Below are positions 54,292 through 63,029 of a stretch of DNA of 64,000 nucleotides, piece by piece. A model generated the notes under the pieces. That model had not been told where the DNA came from. It made no database searches and saw only the letters and a list, made by a program, of their open reading frames with translations. Source of the DNA: an uncultured Victivallaceae bacterium (GTDB lineage Bacteria > Verrucomicrobiota > Lentisphaeria > Victivallales > Victivallaceae); NCBI GenBank assembly GCA_944392655.1, contig CALXXL010000003.1, positions 62,001-126,000 on the forward strand. Direction: 5' to 3'. The stretch's first letter is position 1; the number at the start of each line of letters is the position of its first letter. The translations under genes and the position numbers were made by a program.

Positions 54292-55234
54292 TTTTCATTG
54301 AATAAGCGTTGATAATTTTTTCCAGCAAAGCGTGCCGCACCACATCAGCGGCGGAAAACTTGCAAAAAGCGATTTCGCTGATATTCCGCAAAGATGCCTC
54401 TGCGTGCTGCAGGCCTGATTTTTCATTATCCTTAAGGTCGTTCTGGGTTGGGTCTCCGGTAACGACGATTTTGCTGGAATATCCCATACGGGTAAGGAAC
54501 ATCAGCATCTGATCCTTTGTAGTATTCTGAGCCTCGTCAAGAATAACGAAAGCGCTGTTAAGGGTTCTTCCCCGCATAAAAGCCAGAGGAGCGACCTCAA
54601 TAATATTCTTCTGGATCAGGCTGGTTGCCTGCTCAAAATCCAGCATATCATACAAGGCGTCATAAAGGGGTCTCAGGTACGGCATAATTTTCTCTTCTAG
54701 GCTTCCGGGCAGGAATCCGAGATTTTCTCCTGCCTCGCGTGCCGGTCTGGTCAATACAATGCGCTGGATGTCGCCGGCCAGCAGAGCGGAGACCGCCATA
54801 GCCATAGCGAGATAGGTTTTCCCGGTTCCTGCCGGACCGATGCCGAAAACGACCTCTTTTTCGCGCATAGCCTGCAAATACTTAAGCTGGGCGAGAGAGC
54901 GCGGCATAATCTCCTTATGCTTGGGGCCGACCACAATTTTTCCGGCATAAAGTTTCTGCAAATCGCCCTCATGGTGATCGCGGAAAGCCTTTAGCAGCTG
55001 TTCAAAATCGGGTTGAATAATTCTGGTTTCGCCGCTGCGGCGGTTCAATTCTTCGAGGAACCCCAGAGCTCTTTCGCACTCCTCTTCTCCTCCTTCGACC
55101 AGCACCCATGCGTCGCGGGCGGTCAGCTTCACCTGCAAAGCCTCTTCGGCCAGCTGAACATTGCGGACAATCTTTCCGGCAAAAGCGGAATTAGCGTTGA
55201 CGCCATGTTCAAAATAAAACTTTTCTTCAGCCAT
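54284..55234 (-). CDS. PhoH-like ATPase
   Basis: 316 residues. A ~100-residue N-terminal region with a KH-like pattern precedes the PhoH core: Walker A FGIGPAGTGKTYLAMA, LTRPAREAGENLGFLPG, Walker B FVILDEAQNTTKDQM and VVTGDPTQNDL. PhoH and YbeY cooperate in RNA metabolism in several bacteria. It starts 9 bp after the LysM lipoprotein gene on the same strand. Confidence 0.94.
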   Translation of the reverse strand: MAEEKFYFEHGVNANSAFAGKIVRNVQLAEEALQVKLTARDAWVLVEGGEEECERALGFLEELNRRSGETRIIQPDFEQLLKAFRDHHEGDLQKLYAGKIVVGPKHKEIMPRSLAQLKYLQAMREKEVVFGIGPAGTGKTYLAMAMAVSALLAGDIQRIVLTRPAREAGENLGFLPGSLEEKIMPYLRPLYDALYDMLDFEQATSLIQKNIIEVAPLAFMRGRTLNSAFVILDEAQNTTKDQMLMFLTRMGYSSKIVVTGDPTQNDLKDNEKSGLQHAEASLRNISEIAFCKFSAADVVRHALLEKIINAYSMKNV

Positions 55235-55243
55235 GCGAGCAGA

Positions 55244-56026
55244 TCATATTTCCGGGATAACCAGTTTCATACCCGGGCGCAAATTGGTAGATCCCTTCAG
55301 AGTCTCTTCGTTAGCTTTCTGGATAACAGTCCAGAGAGAAGCTCTGCCGTAATACTTCTGAGCGATACCGCCGAGCATTTCGCCCTTTTCGACCACATGA
55401 ATAACCGGAGCCTTAGCCTTGGCTTTTCCGTCCTTTGCTTCTGCAGCCGGCTCAGAACTCTTTGTTTCCGCAGCCGGTTCGGAGCTCTTTGCTTCCGGTG
55501 CAGCCTCCTTAGCGGCGGCAGGATCTTCTTTAGCGACAGGAGCGGTGCTTTCAGCCGGAGTGGATTCTTCTTTTACTGCCGGAGCGTTCTCTTCTGCCGC
55601 AGCGTTGTTCTTATCATCCTTCGCCTCGGCCGGAGCGGCCTCAACGGTGGTAGATTCTTCTGCGACATCCGGCTCGGTTACTTCAGCAGTAATCGATTCA
55701 TATTTCACGACATCGCTATTTTCCGGCATAACGGCGGAATCCAGAGAAGCGCTGTCTTCGCCGAAAATCAGTTCAGATTCTTCCGTAGGCGGCATTTCCG
55801 GGAGCGGTTCTTCCACTGTGGTAAAGGTCTGCGGAGCAGGAGTGGAAACGAGATCCGGCTGAACAGCGGGAGCCACTGTCAATTCCGGTTTCCAAGCGGG
55901 ATAATAATATTTAACAAACTCCTGCCATTGCTGTTCGCGTTCGGTCAAAGGCCGTCTGGCGACCTTTGGGGTGCATCCGGTAATGAGAAACATCATACAA
56001 GCCAAAAGTAAAAAAACTTTATTCAT
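55244..56026 (-). CDS. LysM-domain lipoprotein
   Basis: 260 residues from ATG 56026, GGAGG about 9 bp upstream. A lipobox LITGC places the lipidated Cys near residue 13, anchoring it to a membrane. The middle (~30-200) is a low-complexity, Glu/Ala/Pro-rich spacer with a tandem KSSEPAAE repeat, probably disordered. A LysM domain (~208-260; HVVEKGEMLGGIAQKYYG, LRPGMKLVIPE) should bind peptidoglycan. It heads the phoH operon. Confidence 0.9.
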   Translation of the reverse strand: MNKVFLLLACMMFLITGCTPKVARRPLTEREQQWQEFVKYYYPAWKPELTVAPAVQPDLVSTPAPQTFTTVEEPLPEMPPTEESELIFGEDSASLDSAVMPENSDVVKYESITAEVTEPDVAEESTTVEAAPAEAKDDKNNAAAEENAPAVKEESTPAESTAPVAKEDPAAAKEAAPEAKSSEPAAETKSSEPAAEAKDGKAKAKAPVIHVVEKGEMLGGIAQKYYGRASLWTVIQKANEETLKGSTNLRPGMKLVIPEI

Positions 56027-56147
56027 CAGAAAAACCTCCAAAAAGTTCTGTTTTCAAAAAAAACTGTTACATAAAGAATATAAAGGAGATTTGCCATATT
56101 TCAAATTGATATTAAAAAAAAACTGCCGCAGACAGGGAAAGGCGGAT

Positions 56148-56181
56148 AAAAAAAGGACTGCCGTATATTTTACGGCAGTCC
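56148..56181 (-). terminator. Rho-independent terminator of fabF
   Basis: GGACTGCCGTA/TACGGCAGTCC perfect 11-bp stem, then seven T on the minus strand; 21 bp after the fabF stop. Confidence 0.92.
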
Positions 56182-56201
56182 TTGAAGTCCTTGACAGACA
56201 A

Positions 56202-57452
56202 TCAGAATTTCTTGAATACCAGAGCAGCGTTGTGCCCGCCGAAGCCGAGATTGATATTAACGGCCACCTCGGGATTACCCTGTCGTGCGGTATTTGGCAC
56301 GCAATCGAGGTCGCACAGTGGATCCGGAAATTCGTAGTTGATAGTCGGGGGGATAACGCCGGTCTGAAGAGTTTTGACACAGGCGATGGATTCGAGACCG
56401 CCGGCTGCGCCCAGACTGTGTCCGATCGTCCCCTTGATACTGCTGACCGCGACCTTCTTAGCCGCCTCACCGAGAGCGGCTTTAATCGCCATGGTTTCGT
56501 ACTTATCATTAAGTTCGGTACTGGTACCGTGAGCGTTGATATAATCAACGTCTTCAGGATTGATACCGGCATGATCAAGGGCTATTTTAATTGCCTTTGC
56601 CGCGCCCTCGCCTTCGGGGTGCGGGCTGGTGATATGATAAGCATCGCCGGTGGCGCCGTAACCGATGATTTCGGCGAGGATGTTGGCGTTGCGGCGTTTA
56701 GCGTGTTCGAGTTCTTCGATAATGAGAACGCCTGCGCCTTCGCTCATAACAAAGCCGTCGCGCTGAGCGTCGAACGGTCGGCTGGCATGGAGCGGATCGT
56801 CGTTACGGGTACTGAGAGCCTTGAGGGCGCAGAACCCGGCCAGGCCGAGCGGCACGATGGATGCTTCCGCGCCGCCGCATATCATCATATCAGCGTCATT
56901 GCGCTGGATCATCCAGTATGCTTCGCCGATGGAGTGCGATCCGGTGGCGCATGCGGTCACGATGCCCATATTGGGTCCCTTAGCTCCGGTACGGATAGAG
57001 ATATTACCGCTGGCGAGGTCGCCGATCATCATAGGAATGAGGAACGGTGAAACTTTGCCCGGTCCGCGTTCGAGCAAAGTCTGATGCTGTTCAGAGAGGG
57101 TCATCAACCCGCCGATACCGCTGGAAACGAGAACGCCGATGCGGGCCAAATCCAGGTTGGATTCGCGCAAATCCTGCGGAAGACCGGCATTTTCGAGAGC
57201 CTCAGCTGTAGCTGCGATAGCATACTGACAGAAGAGGTCGAGTCGTTTAGCCTCTTTAAAAGGCATATATTTAGAAACATCAAAATTCTTGACTTCCCCG
57301 GCGATTCTGGTCCGGTATTCGGAAGCGTCGAATCTGGTAATCGGGCCGATGCCGCACTTTCCGGCGACCACTGCGTCCCAAAACTCCGGCACACTGTTGC
57401 CGACGCTGGATATAGCGCCCGTACCGGTGATAACCACGCGTTTTCCGTTCAT
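56202..57452 (-). CDS. fabF: Beta-ketoacyl-ACP synthase II
   Basis: 416 residues from ATG 57452, AAAGGAG 5 bp upstream (the GTG at 57458 overlaps that site). It elongates fatty acids by condensing malonyl-ACP with acyl-ACP. The catalytic triad is present: Cys in VTACATGSHSIG, His in NAHGTSTELND and His in GTIGHSLGAAGG, with the C-terminal GFGGHNAALVF. It follows acpP, the common acpP-fabF order. Confidence 0.97.
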   Translation of the reverse strand: MNGKRVVITGTGAISSVGNSVPEFWDAVVAGKCGIGPITRFDASEYRTRIAGEVKNFDVSKYMPFKEAKRLDLFCQYAIAATAEALENAGLPQDLRESNLDLARIGVLVSSGIGGLMTLSEQHQTLLERGPGKVSPFLIPMMIGDLASGNISIRTGAKGPNMGIVTACATGSHSIGEAYWMIQRNDADMMICGGAEASIVPLGLAGFCALKALSTRNDDPLHASRPFDAQRDGFVMSEGAGVLIIEELEHAKRRNANILAEIIGYGATGDAYHITSPHPEGEGAAKAIKIALDHAGINPEDVDYINAHGTSTELNDKYETMAIKAALGEAAKKVAVSSIKGTIGHSLGAAGGLESIACVKTLQTGVIPPTINYEFPDPLCDLDCVPNTARQGNPEVAVNINLGFGGHNAALVFKKF

Positions 57453-57520
57453 GAACACTCCTTTGGGAGAAAGATTTTAATTAATTTACTTCGATCCGGT
57501 CATTTCCGTCCTATAATAGC

Positions 57521-57567
57521 AAAAGGGTCTTCGGCCAACAGTTTTGCAGTAGGCGAAAGACCCTTTT
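57521..57567 (-). terminator. Hairpin between acpP and fabF, terminator or attenuator
   Basis: Minus strand AAAAGGGTCTTTCGCC pairs with GGCCGAAGACCCTTTT (one bulge/mismatch) around a 15-nt loop; TTTTGC is at its end. It may reduce read-through from acpP so that ACP exceeds FabF. Confidence 0.7.
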
Positions 57568-57639
57568 CATAGAAGAGACGGTATCGGAATTAACCAAGAT
57601 CACGTCATCAATCGCCGTTGGATACGGCCTGGAAAAGAC

Positions 57640-57879
57640 TTATTCAGCGCTTTTCTTTTCAATGTATTCAATTGCCTGTCCGACGGTGGTAAGTTTTTCG
57701 GAATCTTCATCCGGAATGTCGGAACCGAATTCATCTTCAAAAGCCATCACCAGTTCGACGAGGTCGAGAGAATCCGCGCCGAGGTCTTCGATGAATTTGG
57801 CTTCCGGGGTAACCTGATCTTCGGATACGCCCAACTGATCAACAACAATCTTTTTTACTTTGTCAGCAACTGAAGACAT
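57640..57879 (-). CDS. acpP: Acyl carrier protein
   Basis: 79 residues from ATG 57879, GGAGG 6 bp upstream (the frame extends to 57891, but that overlaps the ribosome site). Phosphopantetheine attachment at S37 in [12 protein letters not shown]. Acidic, as expected. It carries acyl chains for fatty acid synthesis. Confidence 0.97.
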   Translation of the reverse strand: MSSVADKVKKIVVDQLGVSEDQVTPEAKFIEDLGADSLDLVELVMAFEDEFGSDIPDEDSEKLTTVGQAIEYIEKKSAE

Positions 57880-57947
57880 TTTGTCCTCCATCCTTTTCTA
57901 TTTTTAATTTGTTTACGAGTAACCTGATTAAAAAGTAATCTTGCTAT

Positions 57948-57975
57948 ACTATAGCTGCATTTTATCAAAATGCAA
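57948..57975 (-). promoter_or_regulatory. Putative acpP promoter over a small palindrome
   Basis: Minus strand TTGCAT (57975-57970), 16 bp, TATAGT (57953-57948). GCATTTT-ATC-AAAATGC (57957-57973), a perfect 7-bp inverted repeat, overlaps the -35 and spacer and could be a regulator site (FabT/FapR-like) or a weak terminator for the esterase gene upstream. Confidence 0.5.
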
Positions 57976-58009
57976 ACTTTTTGTATTACTTTAGCGTATT
58001 ATAGTGCAA

Positions 58010-59278
58010 TTATGGTTCAACTCCGAGAGCTTTATACATTGCCTCGGTGGTCTCTTTAACAAAAACCTTATCAAAGGAGTGCCCCATTTTAGGAGATGGA
58101 TAAATCTTCTTTGGTGCTTTAATTTTATTGAATGCGGCATAAACGCTGCTGGGGCCGCAAGCCACGTCGATAAATCCGACGCCGACACATACCGGGTTAT
58201 CGACTCTTGCGGCGAAGTTGACCACATCGAAATACGGAGCCATCTTTTCCGTTCCCTCCGGGGTATTGTCGATCAGGAGCGGCCACCCGGGGCTTCTGCC
58301 GTCTTTATAAGCGGTATGTTCGCACATAGCGGGTACGTTGGCAACGGTAAACTTCACTTTTCCCGGGTTCAATCCGGAGAGGATCAGGGCGTACGCGCCG
58401 CCCTGACTGGAGCCGAAGAGGCCGATATTTTCGCCGTCCCACTGCGGCAGAGTTTCCACGAATTCGAACGCCCGGTTGATGCCGAGGATAGAGCGTCTGT
58501 GATAATACTTCATCCGGTCCGGGGCGCCGTAATAAGAATAAGTTCCGTGAGTACGTCCGAGCTCCTTGAATGCCTGTTCGGTGGTATCGGGACCCGGATC
58601 AAAAAAGTGGACATTCATTACAAGCGTCATAACTTTTGGCTTATTAAAGAAATACAGATTAGGTGCAACATCGCCCTGACCGGCGCCCGGAACCATAATA
58701 ATTATGGGGAAAGGACCGGGTTCATTTTTGGGAACAGCGAGGAAACCGTAGATTCTGGTATTATCGACATTAGCCAGGCTGACCTTGTATCCGTTGAAAT
58801 CTGGATTGGAAAAGTTTTCCAGTGGAGTAACTTCCGGATCCAGCGGAATTGCCTGAGCCTCGGCAATACCGTCGGCCCAGAACTGGTCAAAATCGTCCGG
58901 TTCTTCGGTAGTTGCTTCGATCATCTCCGCGTCGAATCCGGCTGCGCCGATCGGGCTGGGATAATATACATTTTCCTGATTATTCACGGTACACCAGATA
59001 AATCCCGGCTCATCCAGTGTAAGGGTATAAGATGCGGGGTTATTTTCAGCGAAATCCATCACCTCTTCGCGCAGCGGCTGCATTTTCTCTTTACGGAAGG
59101 AGATCACTGCCGTTCCCTCTTTCAATAGGTTGCCGTCGTCATCCAAAGCGGTCACAGTAAAGACGGCCGGTTCACCACATTTATAGAGTGCCTCTTCCCT
59201 GTCGGTATCGATCCGGAACTCTCCGGCGTTAAGTGCGGCAGCTATACCAGCAATAATAAAAAACAAAATTCTTTTCAT
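58010..59278 (-). CDS. Exported acetyl-xylan-esterase-like (AXE1/CE7) hydrolase
   Basis: 422 residues. A signal peptide (MKRILFFIIAGIAAALNAG) suggests export. An N-terminal beta-domain of ~115 residues is followed by the AXE1-type alpha/beta hydrolase with nucleophile elbow GLFGSSQGGAYAL, the Asp region and terminal KMGHSFDK His. CE7 enzymes remove acetyl groups from xylan, oligosaccharides or cephalosporin C. Start overlaps the preceding small gene by 4 bp. Confidence 0.88.
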   Translation of the reverse strand: MKRILFFIIAGIAAALNAGEFRIDTDREEALYKCGEPAVFTVTALDDDGNLLKEGTAVISFRKEKMQPLREEVMDFAENNPASYTLTLDEPGFIWCTVNNQENVYYPSPIGAAGFDAEMIEATTEEPDDFDQFWADGIAEAQAIPLDPEVTPLENFSNPDFNGYKVSLANVDNTRIYGFLAVPKNEPGPFPIIIMVPGAGQGDVAPNLYFFNKPKVMTLVMNVHFFDPGPDTTEQAFKELGRTHGTYSYYGAPDRMKYYHRRSILGINRAFEFVETLPQWDGENIGLFGSSQGGAYALILSGLNPGKVKFTVANVPAMCEHTAYKDGRSPGWPLLIDNTPEGTEKMAPYFDVVNFAARVDNPVCVGVGFIDVACGPSSVYAAFNKIKAPKKIYPSPKMGHSFDKVFVKETTEAMYKALGVEP

Positions 59279-59499
59279 TCCGTTGCTCCTGCGGTTTTGA
59301 TCTGTTCTGCACCTTCGCCTTTTACCGGCGCAGAGACAGCCTGTCCGCTCTCTGCGGCCGGCTCCTGATCGATTATTTCGACTGATATCTCCGCCTGTGG
59401 AGCATTACTCCATCCGGCATACTGTATTCCGCAGAACAGAATCAGTGCTGCGACGACAGCGGCGAGGAGAATAAAAAACAACCACTTTACATGTTCCAT
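59275..59499 (-). CDS. Small single-helix membrane protein, unknown
   Basis: 74 residues: short cytoplasmic start, one helix (~5-27; WLFFILLAAVVAALILFCGI), then an acidic, Ala/Glu-rich tail without a recognised domain. An AGGTGA ribosome site is close to the ATG. It overlaps the esterase gene (ATGA) and is probably co-translated with it. Function unknown. Confidence 0.65.
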   Translation of the reverse strand: MEHVKWLFFILLAAVVAALILFCGIQYAGWSNAPQAEISVEIIDQEPAAESGQAVSAPVKGEGAEQIKTAGATE

Positions 59500-59550
59500 A
59501 TCTCACCTTTTCCTGAGCCAAACCCGGTTAATTATTCCGCAGTGGAGCAA

Positions 59551-59802
59551 TTACATATCGCTGATCACCGCTTCGAGTGCCTGATTGTGTTCGTCGTTGA
59601 CTCTTTCGACGGTACTTTCAGAGTGGCGGTACGCCTTGCCGAGGACACTTTTCGGCTCTTCCTCGTTCTGGATTTTCTCCACTGTCTTTACGGGGTCCTG
59701 CGCCTTCTCAGCCGCCTTATCTGTGGCGTCCCGCAAAAAGAGGAACCACACCGCCGCGCCGAGTACAATCAGGGCGACAAGCCAGGTTATCAGTTTTCCC
59801 AT
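59551..59802 (-). CDS. Small single-helix membrane protein, unknown
   Basis: 83 residues: N-terminal helix (~4-22; LITWLVALIVLGAAVWFLF) followed by a charged, helical tail. GGAGG lies 6 bp before the ATG. It sits between panD and another small membrane protein gene on one strand, suggesting a panD - two small proteins - esterase series. No family recognised. Confidence 0.65.
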   Translation of the reverse strand: MGKLITWLVALIVLGAAVWFLFLRDATDKAAEKAQDPVKTVEKIQNEEEPKSVLGKAYRHSESTVERVNDEHNQALEAVISDM

Positions 59803-59825
59803 AAAACACCTCCACTAGTTTCAGT

Positions 59826-60212
59826 TTACGGCAGGAGATCCTCTTCGGAGAATCTTCCTTTTTTAAGAACGATATTATTATTTTCGTCCATAACGACGAT
59901 AGACGGGCTTATCTGATACGCCTCGGCGGGGTCGCAGAGAGAGAAAGCCATAATAGTAACCACATCGCCGACTTTTCCCTTGAGAGCGGCTGGACCATTG
60001 AGGCAGAAAACCTTGCTGCCTGCTTTAGCCGGTATGGCATAAGTTTCGAGCCGTTCACCGTTTGAGCGGTTGACTACGAGAATTTTCTCATACGGCACAA
60101 TATTTGCCTCGCGCAGAATAGCCAGATCCACAGCGAGACTTCCCTCATAATTCAAATCGCACATAGTAAGGCGTGCGGTATGTATTTTTCCGGTCAAAAC
60201 CTGTTTAAGCAT
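59826..60212 (-). CDS. panD: Aspartate 1-decarboxylase proenzyme
   Basis: 128 residues. The self-cleavage site G24-S25 in YEGSLAVD generates the pyruvoyl group; family motifs KIHTARLT, ERLETYAI and NGPAA are present. It makes beta-alanine for pantothenate. The promoter at 60279-60252 gives a ~30-nt leader. GGAG lies 11 bp before the ATG. Confidence 0.96.
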   Translation of the reverse strand: MLKQVLTGKIHTARLTMCDLNYEGSLAVDLAILREANIVPYEKILVVNRSNGERLETYAIPAKAGSKVFCLNGPAALKGKVGDVVTIMAFSLCDPAEAYQISPSIVVMDENNNIVLKKGRFSEEDLLP

Positions 60213-60251
60213 AAGAACAAAGACTCCGAATTATTTATTTTCTGTACTTTT

Positions 60252-60279
60252 AATATATCATTAAAAACCGCGCTTGCAA
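60252..60279 (-). promoter_or_regulatory. Putative panD promoter
   Basis: Minus strand TTGCAA (60279-60274), 16 bp, TATATT (60257-60252). Confidence 0.6.
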
Positions 60280-60332
60280 AATCTCCTCCGGGCAAAAAAT
60301 ATTCTTTCTTCATCAAAGAATCATCAATTAAT

Positions 60333-60360
60333 TTGCATTTTCTTCCGGAGCTATTATATT
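60333..60360 (+). promoter_or_regulatory. Strong putative promoter ~300 bp upstream of prs
   Basis: TTGCAT (60333-60338), 16 bp, TATATT (60355-60360), the best match to the promoter pattern in the window. It points toward prs, with the predicted start near 60367. Confidence 0.65.
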
Positions 60361-60658
60361 ATAGAGTTTTGTATTATAAAAAAGCCAGAACTTCGATTCG
60401 CAGGAATCCATCTTGAGTCTGCCTGACGGAGCACGGATTGCATTAAGCGGCCGCAGCGGGAGTTGAGGGAGATGCGGGATGACCGGGAATGTTATGTAGT
60501 GGGGGTATTCTCCACTTTCAAAGACAGAGCTGTTTTCTGCTTTCGTAGTTTTGCTTAGTGAATCAGGAACAAGCAAGCGGGGCGCTCAGATACTCCTCCG
60601 GCGTGGGGTTGGAGAGGCGTGAGCGGTCCTTTAAAAAAATACGGAAAGAGTTTCAAAT
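60361..60658 (+). ncRNA. Long structured prs leader or small RNA, with a four-tract G-quadruplex motif
   Basis: No convincing gene occupies this stretch. GGG tracts start at 60458, 60467, 60476 and 60485, exactly nine bases apart with 6-nt loops, satisfying the usual G3-N1-7 quadruplex rule. A hairpin AGTGGGG-GTATT-CTCCACT spans 60498-60516. A 28-codon frame starting at ATG 60472 (GGGAG 9 bp upstream) could be a leader peptide. Pairing between GAGTCTG near 60415 and CAGATACTC near 60587 is possible. E. coli and Salmonella prs also have long leaders. Whether this is a leader or a separate RNA is unresolved; no clear terminator precedes prs. Confidence 0.4.
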
Positions 60659-61618
60659 ATGGAAACAGCGACTCACATCTGTGTCTACGCGGGGACCTCG
60701 CATCCTCAGCTGGCGAGCGACATAGCTGATTTCATCGGCATACCGCTCGGCAAAGTCAACGTCACCCGATTCCCTGATGGAGAAATCCATGTCAAATTCG
60801 GCGAACACGTCCGTTCGGCCGACGTCTTTATAGTGCAGCCGACCTGCACCCCTACCAATGAAACGTTAATGGAGCTGCTGATCATGATTGATGCGGCCAA
60901 GCGTTCGAGTGCTGCGCGCATCACGGCGGTACTTCCGTTCTACGGATATGCGCGTCAGGACCGCAAGGATCAGCCGCGTGTGCCGATTACGGCGAAGCTG
61001 GTGGCGAATCTGATTACGGTAGCCGGGGCGGACCGTATTATTTCGGTTGACCTGCACTCGCAGCAGATCCAGGGTTTCTTTGACATTCCGGTGGATCATC
61101 TTTATGCCCGTCCGGTGCTGGTTCCGGTACTGCGTGAAGTAACCGGCGGCAAGAATGAAGACCTGGTAATAGTTGCGCCGGACTCCGGCAGTGCGAAAAT
61201 GGGTATGCAGTACGGGGATCTCTTGCATGCCGGTTTTGCGGTAGTAGCGAAGCGCCGTTTAAGCGGGGACAGCGTCGCTTGCAGTCATTTGGTGGGAGAA
61301 GTGGAAGGCAAGACCTGTATTATCACGGACGACATGACCTCTACCTGTGGCACATTGGCGGCGGCGGCGGAGATCTTGAAGGCCCGTGGGGCGAAGAAGA
61401 TCTATGCAGCGGTAACGCACTGCATGCTGAATGAGCAGGGCAAAGCGCGTCTGCTGTCGAGTCCGATCGAGCAGCTGATCACGACCAACACGATTCCGCA
61501 GAAGGATGACCTGGGTGGCCGGATCAAGGTAGTGAGCATGGCGCCGCTTCTTGGTGAAGCTATCCAGCGTATTCATGATGGTAAGAGTGTTTCGACCTTA
61601 TTCTATGTACGTGATTAA
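60659..61618 (+). CDS. prs: Ribose-phosphate pyrophosphokinase
   Basis: 319 residues. It makes PRPP from ribose-5-phosphate and ATP for purines, pyrimidines, His, Trp and NAD. Flexible loop PFYGYARQDRK, SVDLHSQQIQGFFDIP, catalytic and regulatory segment VVAKRRL and the PRPP-binding IITDDMTSTCGTL are conserved. The ribosome site is modest (GGAAAGAG). Confidence 0.97.
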   Translation: METATHICVYAGTSHPQLASDIADFIGIPLGKVNVTRFPDGEIHVKFGEHVRSADVFIVQPTCTPTNETLMELLIMIDAAKRSSAARITAVLPFYGYARQDRKDQPRVPITAKLVANLITVAGADRIISVDLHSQQIQGFFDIPVDHLYARPVLVPVLREVTGGKNEDLVIVAPDSGSAKMGMQYGDLLHAGFAVVAKRRLSGDSVACSHLVGEVEGKTCIITDDMTSTCGTLAAAAEILKARGAKKIYAAVTHCMLNEQGKARLLSSPIEQLITTNTIPQKDDLGGRIKVVSMAPLLGEAIQRIHDGKSVSTLFYVRD

Positions 61619-61691
61619 GATATTCAATATATATAATAAAGTAGAAAAAGAATCGTAAAAAATTCTAAAAAATTAACGTGAAGGAGTTGTA

Positions 61692-62327
61692 ATGAGCAAA
61701 CAGAAACATGAAATCGCGGTATTTCCGCGCAGTGAATTTGGCAAGAATGCTGCGCGCCGCGCCCGCCGCGATGGTATGGTTCCGGTGAACGTCTATGCGA
61801 AAGGCAAGGAAAACCGTTCTTTCTATGTAAAGAGCAATGAGTGGGAAGTGCTGAGCAAGCAGGATTTCTCGCTGGCCTTTCTGATAAACGGATCGGAAAA
61901 GATTGGAGTAATTGTAAAAGAAGAGCAGATCAACTACATGAAGAGCTATGTTGTGCATGTTGACTTCCAGGAAGTAGACCTGAATGAAGAAATTCATGCC
62001 AGCGTAAAGGTTGTAAGCACCGGCACCTCTGCTGGAGAAAACCATGGTGGTGTAGTTGAACAGATCATGCATGAAATCGAACTTGTTGGTAAAGCTCAGG
62101 ATATGCCTGAAATGGTTGAAGTGGATGTAACGGATCTTGATCTTGGTCAGAGCATCATGGTCAAAGACGTTAAGCTGCCGGCCGGAGTAAGCTCGAAGAA
62201 CGATCCTGAAGCGGTAATCTTCCATGTAGTTCATGCTGATGAAGAGATTGAAGTTGCAGCTCCTGCAGAAGGTGGAGAATCCGCCGAACCTCAGGTTCTG
62301 ACTGAACGCAAGCGTGATGAAGAGTAA
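61692..62327 (+). CDS. rplY: 50S ribosomal protein L25 (CTC/TL5 type)
   Basis: 211 residues, the long bL25 form: a 5S-rRNA-binding domain (~1-95) plus a C-terminal CTC domain (~96-185) and an acidic tail. GGAG 5-6 bp before the ATG. It lies between prs and pth, a classic prs-rplY-pth order. Confidence 0.95.
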   Translation: MSKQKHEIAVFPRSEFGKNAARRARRDGMVPVNVYAKGKENRSFYVKSNEWEVLSKQDFSLAFLINGSEKIGVIVKEEQINYMKSYVVHVDFQEVDLNEEIHASVKVVSTGTSAGENHGGVVEQIMHEIELVGKAQDMPEMVEVDVTDLDLGQSIMVKDVKLPAGVSSKNDPEAVIFHVVHADEEIEVAAPAEGGESAEPQVLTERKRDEE

Positions 62328-62347
62328 AATTTTCTGACATTTGAATT

Positions 62348-63010
62348 ATGGAACATGCCCGCAGTCAAATATCGCTGATCGTCGGTCTGGGGAATCCTGG
62401 CTTGGAGTATGCGTTTACCCGTCACAACATGGGTTTCATGACGGTGGGCAGGCTGTTGAATAAACTGAATAACGGGTTTGAATCGTATTCCCGTTATAAC
62501 AGTGAGATATTCAGTGGCCGTTACCGTGGTCGCCGTTTACTGTTGCAGTTGCCGCAAACATACATGAACTGCAGTGGTGAAGCGGTCCGGAGATTGATGG
62601 CGGTGGAGGAGCTGCTGCCGGAGAATTTGCTGGTTGTCTATGATGACCTGGACATACCGTTTGGCCGCTTGCGGTTAAGGGCAGGCGGTTCTAGTGGTGG
62701 GCACCGTGGGATGGAGTCGATAATAAGCGAGCTTGGCTCGGAATCGTTCATTCGTCTGCGTGTAGGGATAGGCCATCCTGGTAAGGGTGGAGTATCTGAT
62801 TATGTTTTGTCCGGCTTTGCTGAAGAAGAGCGTGAAAAGCTGGAAAAGGTAACGGACATGGCGGCTGAAGCGGTAAAGAGTGTATTACTGCGTGGTTTAT
62901 CTGCGGCGATGAATCAGTACAACAAATGGAATTTTGATGAAGAAATGAAAAAAGAGCAGGCACAGGATGTAGAGTTCAAAGAATCCGGGTCTGCCGCAAA
63001 GAACAGTTAG
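62348..63010 (+). CDS. pth: Peptidyl-tRNA hydrolase
   Basis: 220 residues. It recycles peptidyl-tRNA released from ribosomes. VGLGNPGLEYAFTRHNMGFM (catalytic His), LQLPQTYMNCSGEAV, VVYDDLDIPFG and SGGHRGMESI are conserved. The C-terminal ~25 residues are an extra charged tail. Starts 20 bp after rplY without a clear ribosome site, so translation is probably coupled. Confidence 0.96.
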   Translation: MEHARSQISLIVGLGNPGLEYAFTRHNMGFMTVGRLLNKLNNGFESYSRYNSEIFSGRYRGRRLLLQLPQTYMNCSGEAVRRLMAVEELLPENLLVVYDDLDIPFGRLRLRAGGSSGGHRGMESIISELGSESFIRLRVGIGHPGKGGVSDYVLSGFAEEEREKLEKVTDMAAEAVKSVLLRGLSAAMNQYNKWNFDEEMKKEQAQDVEFKESGSAAKNS

Positions 63011-63029
63011 TTGTTCGGAGGAAATTATT

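Noticed and set aside
55419-55862. 147-codon Ala/Ser-rich plus-strand frame
   Set aside because: It is the mirror of the low-complexity Glu/Ala-rich spacer of the LysM lipoprotein.
60328-60576. 82-codon minus-strand frame in the prs-panD gap
   Set aside because: It starts in DNA facing the strong plus-strand promoter, has no ribosome site and no recognisable domain. The region is better explained as a prs leader or RNA.
60367-60640. 6S RNA or RNase P RNA candidate
   Set aside because: I could not draw the long stem with a central bubble of 6S RNA or find RNase P core sequences; only scattered pairings were seen.
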